A stretch of 10,221 nucleotides of DNA from DASPJL01 sp035628645. Its GTDB lineage: Bacteria; Bacteroidota; Bacteroidia; Cytophagales; Cyclobacteriaceae. Below are positions 1 through 5,838 of this stretch, piece after piece; the first letter of the stretch is position 1, and the number at the start of each line of letters is the position of its first letter. The stretch spans positions 1 through 10,221 of the forward strand of contig DASPJL010000151.1 of the NCBI GenBank assembly GCA_035628645.1, in the 5' to 3' direction. A program made the translations under genes and the position numbers. The notes below the pieces were generated by a model. That model saw only the letters and a program-made list of their open reading frames with translations, was not told the origin of the DNA and did no database searches.

Positions 1-2
1 TA

Positions 3-97
3 GATATTCCTGCCAAAGGAGGCCACCTATTCCTGGCGAAAGGGTGCCACTAATTCCTGAGTAAAGGGTGCCAGCTATTCCTGAGCAAAGGGTGCCA
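3..97 (+). repeat. IS21 left-end multiple terminal repeats (4 units)
   Basis: Four tandem copies of an ATTCCTG-N3-AAAGG-GTGCCA type unit lie at 6-26, 29-50, 53-74 and 77-97, a 23-24 bp period. The outermost unit carries AGGAGGCCAC instead of AGGGTGCCAC. IS21-family ends are known to carry several such repeats, which are binding sites for IstA. Four regularly phased sites, about two helical turns apart, would place transposase on one face of the DNA (inference). Confidence 0.9.
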
Positions 98-122
98 AAG
101 AGCTAATTTCTCTGCCAATATT

Positions 123-154
123 TTTCTGTAAAGCAATTTGCTTGCAAACAGAAA
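123..154 (+). promoter_or_regulatory. Hairpin in the istA leader
   Basis: TTTCTGT (123-129) pairs perfectly with ACAGAAA (148-154). Inside it, AAGCA (131-135) pairs with TGCTT (139-143) around a 3-nt loop, giving a 7+5 bp stem with a small internal bulge. The structure ends three bases before the istA ATG at 158 and covers the purine-rich GAAAAAG where a ribosome would bind. Hairpins hiding the transposase start are known in other IS families (IS10, IS50, IS200). A similar role here is inference from position only. Confidence 0.4.
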
Positions 155-157
155 AAG

Positions 158-1717
158 ATGGCTAATAAGAGACTTAGAATGACAACACTCAGGCAAATTA
201 TAAGACTTAAAGCTGAAGGCAACAGCAATAGAGAAACTCACCGGTTATTAGGAGTTAGTCGCAAAGCAGTAGACAAGTATACAAAACGGATTGATGCTTT
301 AGCCATAAGCTATCAGGAGTTACTTGTACTTGAAGATGCTGACCTCAATGAACTTCTTGAAAGCCCTAAAAAAGAACTACATTCTGATCCTGAGAAGCAT
401 TATAAACTAGCTTCCTTATTTCCATACTTAGAAAAAGAATTAAAGCGTGTTGGAGTAACCAGGTGGACCCTTTGGGCAGAATACAAGAACAAAAATCCTG
501 AAGGCTATACCTATAGCAGATTCTGTCATCACTTCCAACAATGGCAAAAGAACAAGGAAGTAAGTATGCACCTGGAGCACAAGGCAGGAGATAAAGTTTT
601 TGTGGACTATACGGGTAAGAAGCTGGAAATTGTAGACAGGCAAACAGGAGAAGTAAAACAGGTAGAAGTTTTTGTAGCCATTTTAGGAGCAAGCCAGCTT
701 ACCTATGTAGAAGCCACAGCAAGTCAAAAGAAAGAAGATTTTATAGGAGCAGTAGAAAATGCACTCATCTACTTTGGAGGAGTACCCAAAGCCATTGTTC
801 CCGACAACCTAAAATCGGCTGTAGTTAAAAGCGATAAGTACGAACCTGTATTAAATGAAACTTTCGAGGATTTTGCCCATCACTATGGTACGACTATCCT
901 ACCAACACGGGCTGCAAAGCCTAAGGACAAAGCACTTGTAGAAGGAGCCGTAAAGATCATTTATACAAGAATCTTTGCCGCCATCCGCAACCAAACCTTC
1001 TTCTCCTTACAGGACCTAAACCGGACAATACAAGAGAAGCTGGATCAGCACAACAAAACACCCTTTCAAGGTAAAAGCCACAGCAGGCAGGAGCTTTTTA
1101 ATGAAATAGAGAAAAGTGAACTGGCACCCTTACCGCAGGAAAGCTATGAGTTTAAGAAGTTTAGCTGGGCCACAGTATATAAAAACAGCCACATCTGGCT
1201 TGGAGAAGACAAGCACTACTACAGCGTTCCTTACCGGTATACAGGAGAAAAGGTAAAAGTAGTATATACCAAAACAAGGGTAGAAGTACATCACAAGCAA
1301 GTACGTATTGCCTTTCACTCAAGAGATTACAGTCATTATAAATACACAACTCAAAAAGATCATATGCCTTCTACGCATCAGTATAAGGCTGACTGGAATC
1401 CGGAGAAGTTTATAAGGTGGGCAACTATGATCGGAAAAGAAACAAAAGAAGTAATAGAGCGGATCATAGAAAATAAACAGCATCCCGAACAAGCCTATAA
1501 GTCATGTGTAGGAATACTAAGCTTTGGAAAAAAGTATAACAATACAAGACTAAACAATGCCTGCAAAAGGGCATTATACTACCAGAACTTCAACTACCAG
1601 ACAGTAAAAAATATTCTTGAAAAAGAGTTGGATATGCAGCCAATAGAAGACAAAGCTGAAGTTCAAATGGCCTTCTCATTCCACGAAAATATCAGAGGTA
1701 AAGAATATTACAAGTAA
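158..1717 (+). CDS. istA: IS21-family transposase IstA
   Basis: This DDE-superfamily transposase binds the IS terminal repeats and performs strand transfer together with IstB. The 519-residue length is typical of the family. An N-terminal helix-turn-helix (about residues 8-45, with GNSNRETHRLLGVSRKAVDKY) is followed by an integrase-like catalytic core. Its probable triad is D150 (GDKVFVDYTGKK), D216 (AIVPDNLKS) and E262 (KPKDKALVEGAV). After this comes a Mu-transposase-type C-terminal region with YSVPYRYTGEKVKV near residue 360. The ATG at 158 follows GAAAAAG and is preferred. A second Met, eight codons in, is possible but would clip the HTH region. istB follows after a 25-bp gap, so the two genes are very probably co-transcribed. 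No frameshift or internal stop is seen, so the gene looks functional. Confidence 0.95.
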   Translation: MANKRLRMTTLRQIIRLKAEGNSNRETHRLLGVSRKAVDKYTKRIDALAISYQELLVLEDADLNELLESPKKELHSDPEKHYKLASLFPYLEKELKRVGVTRWTLWAEYKNKNPEGYTYSRFCHHFQQWQKNKEVSMHLEHKAGDKVFVDYTGKKLEIVDRQTGEVKQVEVFVAILGASQLTYVEATASQKKEDFIGAVENALIYFGGVPKAIVPDNLKSAVVKSDKYEPVLNETFEDFAHHYGTTILPTRAAKPKDKALVEGAVKIIYTRIFAAIRNQTFFSLQDLNRTIQEKLDQHNKTPFQGKSHSRQELFNEIEKSELAPLPQESYEFKKFSWATVYKNSHIWLGEDKHYYSVPYRYTGEKVKVVYTKTRVEVHHKQVRIAFHSRDYSHYKYTTQKDHMPSTHQYKADWNPEKFIRWATMIGKETKEVIERIIENKQHPEQAYKSCVGILSFGKKYNNTRLNNACKRALYYQNFNYQTVKNILEKELDMQPIEDKAEVQMAFSFHENIRGKEYYK

Positions 1718-1742
1718 AATCTAAACCAATAAAAACAACCCA

Positions 1743-2468
1743 ATGAACAGTTCAACATTAGAAAAAATCAAAGCAATGAAGTTTTCAGGAATGCTGAGAG
1801 CCTTCCAGGCAAGTATGGAAACAAGACAAAATGAAAAGCTTACAGCAGATGAATTTATCGCCTACCTTGTAGACCAGGAGTGGGAATACAGGCAGAACAA
1901 GAAGATCTCAGCTTCCCTTCAGAGAGCCAGGTTCCGCTATCCTGCAAGTCTTGAAGATGTAAAGTTTACTCCATCCCGCAATCTGGATAAAAACCAATTA
2001 ATAAGGCTTACCGATTGTAGTTTTCTTGACAAAAAAGAGAATGTAATAATCACAGGACCCACAGGAGTAGGAAAAAGCTATCTGGCTTCTGCAATAGGCC
2101 ATCAAGCCTGTTCTTTAGGTTATAAAGTAATATACTTCAATACCATAAAGCTATTTACAAAACTTAAAATGTCAAAAGCAGATGCCACTTATCAGAAGGA
2201 AATAAGGAAAATAGAAAGACAAGACTTATTGATCCTGGATGATTTTGGACTTCAACCTCTGGACAATATGTCCCGATTAGCACTTTTAGAAATCATAGAA
2301 GACAGGCATGGTAAGAAGTCAACAATTATCACTTCCCAGCTTCCTGTAAGCTCCTGGTATGAGCTTTTTGAAGAAAAGACGATAGCTGATGCCATCTTAG
2401 ACCGAATAGTTCATACCTCTCATAGGATAGAACTAAAAGGAGAATCAATGAGGAAAAAATTAAATTAA
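1743..2468 (+). CDS. istB: IS21-family helper ATPase IstB
   Basis: This AAA+ ATPase, related to DnaC and phage replication loaders, assists IstA in target selection and strand transfer. The 241 residues match the usual 240-260. An N-terminal helical domain (1-95) includes EWEYRQNKKI, a characteristic IstB-family stretch near 47-56. It is followed by Walker A GPTGVGKS (105-112), Walker B LLILDDFG (162-169), a sensor-1-like TSQLP (197-201), and DAILDRIVHTSHRIEL (216-231) with a probable arginine finger at R221. The ATG at 1743 lies 25 bp after the istA stop, with no obvious Shine-Dalgarno. The gene is complete and ends about 35 bp before the right-end repeats. Confidence 0.96.
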   Translation: MNSSTLEKIKAMKFSGMLRAFQASMETRQNEKLTADEFIAYLVDQEWEYRQNKKISASLQRARFRYPASLEDVKFTPSRNLDKNQLIRLTDCSFLDKKENVIITGPTGVGKSYLASAIGHQACSLGYKVIYFNTIKLFTKLKMSKADATYQKEIRKIERQDLLILDDFGLQPLDNMSRLALLEIIEDRHGKKSTIITSQLPVSSWYELFEEKTIADAILDRIVHTSHRIELKGESMRKKLN

Positions 2469-2503
2469 TTATTAACCTTGAACCACGAAATTAGTTCTTT
2501 GAC

Positions 2504-2598
2504 TGGCACCCTTTGCTCAGGAATCAGTGGCCTCCTTTACTCAGGAATACTGGCACCCTTTGCCCAGGAATGGGTGGCACCCTTTAGGCAGGAATATC
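2504..2598 (-). repeat. IS21 right-end multiple terminal repeats (4 units)
   Basis: Four copies of the same unit in reverse orientation lie at 2504-2524, 2527-2548, 2551-2571 and 2574-2595, starting about 35 bp after the istB stop. One inner copy (2527-2548) carries the GGCCTCC variant, which on the left end sits in the outermost unit. The two ends are therefore not identical in unit order. The right end is also read through, without stops, by the frame that enters the truncated downstream gene. Confidence 0.9.
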
Positions 2599-2600
2599 CA

Positions 2601-4658
2601 CATTTAATAAAAAACAATTATCCTTTCAAAAAGTCAGATGATTTCTATGCTTATTATTCGTTATTCACCCTTACAACAGATAATGATGAGTTATTTGAAT
2701 TATTTGATTCCCTTAAAATAGAAAATGGAAATGTTTCCACGAACAATAACAAGTTCAAAAAAGGTGTAAAAGATTCATCCAAGAAATTAAAGTATATTAT
2801 AGAGAAACTTTCGGGACATCTGATTTTTAACATTCAACAAAATAAATCACATAAAACGATAAACATTCGTTATTCTCACGAAAAATCGTGTATCTGTACA
2901 AGATGTTCGTTCGGAAGACTTAATTACGAAGCCACTTTTAAGGGATTACAAAAAAAGCCAAAGAAAATTGAAGACAAACTGCTTTTGGCATATATGCATT
3001 ATGAACTCGGCAACTTTGTTGAATCGGCAAAATACTTTGAAGACATTGCAAACTATGCAAAAAAGAAAAAACAAGTAAAGCGCTACGCAATTGCTCAATT
3101 CAGCCTCTCAAAACTCTATGTTTTTATCAGAAACAATTATTGGGGAGAAAATGCACAACCCGAATTAATAAAGCAATTAAAAACGATTGAAGCGGATAAA
3201 CTATACTGTGAGTTAAAAACAGATGAAAATAAAAAGTTTCTTGATTGGATTTTAAATTCAAAATTTTACACTTCTAAAAGAGAAGAAATAGACAGAACAG
3301 TCAATAAAATCAAAGACCATTATTATACACAATTAAAAGGCGGATGGAGTTCAAATAGCCATATTTGGAACTTGATAAACGATTATGCAGAAATTGAAAC
3401 ATTCCTGAATGGGAATTTTATTGTTTATGACAAGTTCTCCGAGTATCAGGAATTAACTGATAATTTCATTGAAGGATTAATTATTTCCCATGCAATGGAT
3501 GAAAATCAAGCAAGCAGACTTGAACATTTCGATGATTGGTTGTTTTTAAGAATTGTATTTAACGGCAATGCCGAACGAATTTTAAAACTTTTCAATCGCT
3601 ATGAACTGAACTCAATAAAATATAAGCCGACATCAAAAAAGGGTGATACTTTTTTAGATATTGTAAATAATCACCTAACAAGCTATCAGGATATTTTATC
3701 TGCTTTTGAAAAATCCTGTGAAAAATCAAACCGTGTTTTTTGGAAAAAATACAATGATATCTTTTGCAATTTAATGTTATTGGTTAGCATTAGTGAGATT
3801 GAATCTTCTCATGTAAAAGTTATTTCAAAAAATTTGCTTAAATATCTTAATGAAACGAGCTTCTTAAATCACATTTCAATTAAATATGTCCGTCTATTTA
3901 TAAATAGAAAGGCAGAGTTTATTGATGCAGCTGAATTATATGGTTTCCTAAATCTATTTGTTACAAATGGAAAGTTTCACGATAATGACTTTATAGAGTC
4001 CGTAATTGATCAAATCAAAAAGCACCATAAGGAACTGAGAATTGATAAAAAGACATTAGACGAGTTGTTTTTTATTGCTTTTGAAAAATGTAAATTATGC
4101 AATCACATGCATTCTCCTGAGTTTATCACAAGGGTTTATGATGCAACGAAATCCGAATTTAAAAAGGAAATTAAAAACCGTATTGAGAAGGTATTAAAAA
4201 ATCAGTTCAACAGTAATCTTTATTACATGTCGGCTATTTATGGTATTTTTAATGGAGAGGATGAATTCTTCGATATATTTATTGAATCCGCAAAACCTAA
4301 ACCCAGAACCAGCAGTTTTAAATCTGCATTCTCAGGAGTTGAAGATAATCGGTTACCGAAGGTCAACATGCTTTTAAATCTTTGCTTCAAAAATGAAATA
4401 AATTTATCTCAACGTAAATTCGATGATTTTCGAAATATTGATGAATATTATTCCTGGCTATTTAATATGGAGCATTTCGATTACAATAAATTCAATCCAA
4501 AATGGGCAACAGAATATCAAACAAAGTACTACTTTGAGCAATTCAGAAAGTTTCCGCTAATCAAGGAAAAAGCGTTGGTGTATCTTAATAAAAATACTGA
4601 CTATTTACTTGAAAGGCTAATAATTGAACTAAGCATCAACACAATTGAATCAGATTAA
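2601..4658 (+). pseudogene. 5'-truncated gene interrupted by IS21; large helical protein, possibly the C-terminal arm of a SIR2-type defence protein
   Basis: Host coding sequence begins directly after the IS right end and runs about 685 codons to TAA. An open frame extends back to a TTG at 2478, but its first 41 codons are IS end sequence, so the native N-terminus is lost or lies left of the window. Numbered from that TTG, visible parts are a Cys cluster C138-x-C140-xx-C143 followed by SFGRLNYEATFKGL, a TPR-like helical stretch (about 163-215, AYMHYELGNFVESAKYFEDI), a second cluster C538-xx-C541-x-H543-x-H545, and a conserved-looking tail (MEHFDYNKFNPKW). No enzymatic motif is present in the remnant. 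The Cys-motif-plus-TPR layout and tail recall, from memory, the C-terminal region of about 1000-residue Bacteroidota proteins annotated as SIR2 family, whose NADase-like domain is N-terminal. This is a tentative inference. Base composition is distinctly A/T-richer than istA/istB. Confidence 0.7.
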
Positions 4659-4736
4659 CTGTGCAACATATTCCGAAGGGTATGTCAAACCGTAGATGAA
4701 AAAGGATTTGTAATCCTATACCGCGGAGGGTTACTT
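4658..4736 (+). repeat. Left-type two-hairpin repeat, copy A
   Basis: The repeat starts at the last base of the preceding stop codon. It matches copies B (5105) and C (8467) across the core GTAGATGAAAAAGGATTTG. It contains an imperfect palindrome (ACATA...TATGTC, 4668-4686) followed by a perfect hairpin AGGATT-TGT-AATCCT, and then a GGGTTACT motif shared with C. No transposase is attached, so this looks like a solitary REP-like element. It may also serve as a terminator region for the truncated gene (inference). Confidence 0.65.
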
Positions 4737-4746
4737 TCCCATGATC

Positions 4747-4787
4747 TGTGGCACGTAGAATATCTTGCTTTCGTCCAGTGTGCCACA
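4747..4787. repeat. 8-bp inverted repeat in the intergenic region
   Basis: TGTGGCAC (4747-4754) is perfectly complemented by GTGCCACA (4780-4787) with a 25-nt spacer. It lies between repeat A and the small membrane protein gene. The core GTGGCAC also occurs in the IS21 ends, which is probably coincidental since the flanks do not match. It could be a weak hairpin or an operator-like site. No function is assigned. Confidence 0.3.
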
Positions 4788-4833
4788 TGGCCGAGGAAAA
4801 GGACACCAGGATTAAAAAACATATACTTATTAA

Positions 4834-5067
4834 ATGATACTTCAATCCATTGGTGCGTGTTTTTTGATATTTTGGGGTATATATGCACTTTATACCTCAT
4901 TTACCAATAAAGACAAACTCCTTTTTTCATTCTTTCCTAATATAATCCCACCTAAAATACTTGGGGAAAGTTATATCCCTGTTATGAATTTCATTTTTGG
5001 ACTGATTACATTATTTTTTGGAATTATCGTTCTTTATGACCTTTTAACAATAATTCCTGGAAGATAG
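4834..5067 (+). CDS. Small two-helix membrane protein, function unknown
   Basis: This 77-residue protein has two strongly hydrophobic segments, about residues 3-23 (ILQSIGACFLIFWGIYAL) and 50-73 (PVMNFIFGLITLFFGIIVLY). They are joined by a short loop with NKDKLLF and FPNIIPPKILGE, giving a hairpin topology. It is not a recognisable named family. The ATG follows an A/T-rich leader ending TTATTAA, typical of Bacteroidota starts that lack a Shine-Dalgarno. The loop looks like genuine protein sequence rather than random translation (charged and Pro/Gly residues placed between the helices), which supports a real gene. It sits alone between repeat copies A and B, with no co-directional partner close enough to form an operon. 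Confidence 0.55.
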   Translation: MILQSIGACFLIFWGIYALYTSFTNKDKLLFSFFPNIIPPKILGESYIPVMNFIFGLITLFFGIIVLYDLLTIIPGR

Positions 5068-5104
5068 GATTTAATATTTGGGATAAATTATCTTAGTTTT
5101 TCGG

Positions 5105-5217
5105 ACTGTTCGACATGTTCCAAAGGGTGTGTCGTACTGTAGATAAAAAAGGATTTGTAATATTCCGAGGAAGGTTACCAACAAGAAAATTGTTCATCAA
5201 GCAATTGAACTAACAAT
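5105..5217 (+). repeat. Left-type two-hairpin repeat, copy B (transposase left end)
   Basis: The repeat begins ACTGTTCGACATG, with a CGACA...TGTCG palindrome at about 5111-5133. It continues with GTAGATAAAAAAGGATTTG and then about 60 bp ending CAATTGAACTAACAAT. That ~60-bp extension is shared closely with copy C (8521-8566) but not with A beyond GGTTAC. The second hairpin is degraded here (AGGATT-TGT-AATATT). The left arm therefore seems to be about 110 bp and to include transposase leader sequence. Confidence 0.65.
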
Positions 5218-5224
5218 TTACTTG

Positions 5225-5758
5225 ATGGCCCTTACCTACACAATAAAAGATCGAAAGAGAATTACTTCGCACCTTTACCTGCATCAATGGGTCGATGTAT
5301 TTACAAGAAAAGATTATTCCGAAATATTGTTAAACAGTATCAGGTACTGTCAAAAAGAAAAAAGGGTTGAAAATCTATGCCTGGGTTGTGATGAGTAATC
5401 ATATTCATATGATTGTCAGTAGTGAAGGAAAGGGCCTAAGTGATATATAAGAGATCTGAAAAAATATACTGCATAAAAGATTGTTGAAGCAATCAAAAAC
5501 AATACCAGGGAAAGTCGGAAAAATTGGTTGTTGTGGTTGTTTAGAAAGGAAAATAAAATATGGTTTTGGGAGGAGGGTTATCATGGAGAGGAAATTACTT
5601 CAGAATCCTTTTTCAACACTAAATTAAATTATATTCATTTAAATCCTGTTAGGGCTGGGATAGTTGAAAAAGAAGAAGAATATTTATTGAGTAGTTGTGC
5701 GGATTATTATGGCACAAGGAAAGGATTTATAGATTTAGAAGCTTTGGAAGAGGATTAA
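5225..5758 (+). pseudogene. Y1/HUH transposase (RAYT, IS200-like) pseudogene
   Basis: Conceptual repair gives a roughly 178-residue REP-associated transposase, a single-strand nicking enzyme of the HUH class. From the ATG at 5225 the first frame gives QWVDVFTRKDYSEILLNSIR. It then shifts near 5368 to a frame with YAWVVMSNHIHMIVSSEGKG, where H-I-H at 5400-5408 is the HUH metal motif. A further shift near 5446 leads to RDLKKYTA, an in-frame TAA at 5474-5476, then KIVEAIKNNTRESRKNW, LLWLFRKENK, LNYIHLNPVRAGIVEKEEEY and a stop at 5758. The N-terminal stretch 5260-5300 (near YFA...HQWVDVF) probably also carries small deletions. The catalytic tyrosine expected after the HUH motif could be the Tyr in KKYTA, but this is not certain. 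At least two frameshifts and one nonsense codon make it non-functional. Confidence 0.85.
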
Positions 5759-5808
5759 AATCCCTATTATCTTTAGTTCGACATGCCCTGCTGAACATGT
5801 CAGAACAG
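5752..5808 (-). repeat. Right-type two-hairpin repeat, copy D (transposase right end)
   Basis: The repeat starts within the last codons of the transposase pseudogene and includes its stop. It contains the hairpin GGATT-AA-AATCC, then CTTTAGTTCGACATG, and closes with a GACATG...CATGTC palindrome at 5780-5801. The first 49 bp match copy E (10173-10221) at 46 positions by hand alignment. It is inverted relative to copies A, B and C. It lies between the convergent pseudogene and permease genes, so its hairpins could also act as a shared transcription terminator (inference). Confidence 0.7.
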
Positions 5809-5838
5809 CAAAGACAGCAAAATTATCACAATACTTAA

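Larger units (their letters stand above)
1..2600 (+). mobile_element. Complete IS21-family insertion sequence (istA-istB)
   Basis: The element consists of istA (DDE transposase) followed 25 bp later by istB (AAA+ helper ATPase), the invariant two-gene order of the IS21 family. It is bounded by multiple terminal repeats in inverted orientation. The inner sequence GATATTCCTGCC at 3-14 is matched perfectly by its reverse complement at 2587-2598. IS21 members usually end in 5'-TG...CA-3'. The right end has CA at 2599-2600, while the left has TA at 1-2, so the exact left boundary is uncertain by about 2 bp and the target duplication lies partly outside the window. Both genes are intact with plausible starts, so the element may be active. 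About 2.6 kb is a normal size for the family. It is inserted in the gene whose 3' part continues to 4658. Confidence 0.93.
5105..5808 (+). mobile_element. Decayed REP-associated (IS200/IS605-like HUH) transposase element with inverted ends
   Basis: A ~700 bp unit consists of a left repeat (copy B, 5105-5217), a broken Y1/HUH transposase gene (5225-5758) and a right repeat (copy D, 5752-5808). The reverse complement of the left end matches the right end in order and spacing: a GGATT...AATCC or degenerate hairpin, a T-rich stretch ending ATCT-N-TAGT or ATCT-ACAGT, then CGACA...CATGTC followed by GAACAG. REP-associated tyrosine transposases (RAYTs) are known to be single chromosomal genes flanked by inverted REP palindromes, which fits. 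The transposase is inactivated, so any mobility would need another copy acting in trans. Confidence 0.65.

Noticed and set aside
50..1349. Several minus-strand open frames of 60-110 codons opposite istA (50-241, 366-692, 440-643, 1130-1318, 1161-1349).
   Set aside because: They are antisense to a clearly coding transposase gene, have no family features, and one runs through the terminal repeats. They are shadow frames.
4808..4817. AGGATTAAAA resembling the start of right-type repeats D and E, which could make 4658-4817 a tiny internally deleted element.
   Set aside because: Only 10 bp match, and neither the AATCC arm nor the GACATG palindrome follows.
4636..4900. Two overlapping minus-strand frames of about 70 codons across repeat A and the intergenic region.
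   Set aside because: They span a non-coding repeat and the inverted repeat, overlap each other and flanking genes, and their translations show no recognisable protein character.
5068..5224. tRNA or riboswitch in the structured region before the transposase pseudogene.
   Set aside because: No cloverleaf, TTC-loop consensus or known riboswitch core is visible. The structure is fully explained by the repeat hairpins.
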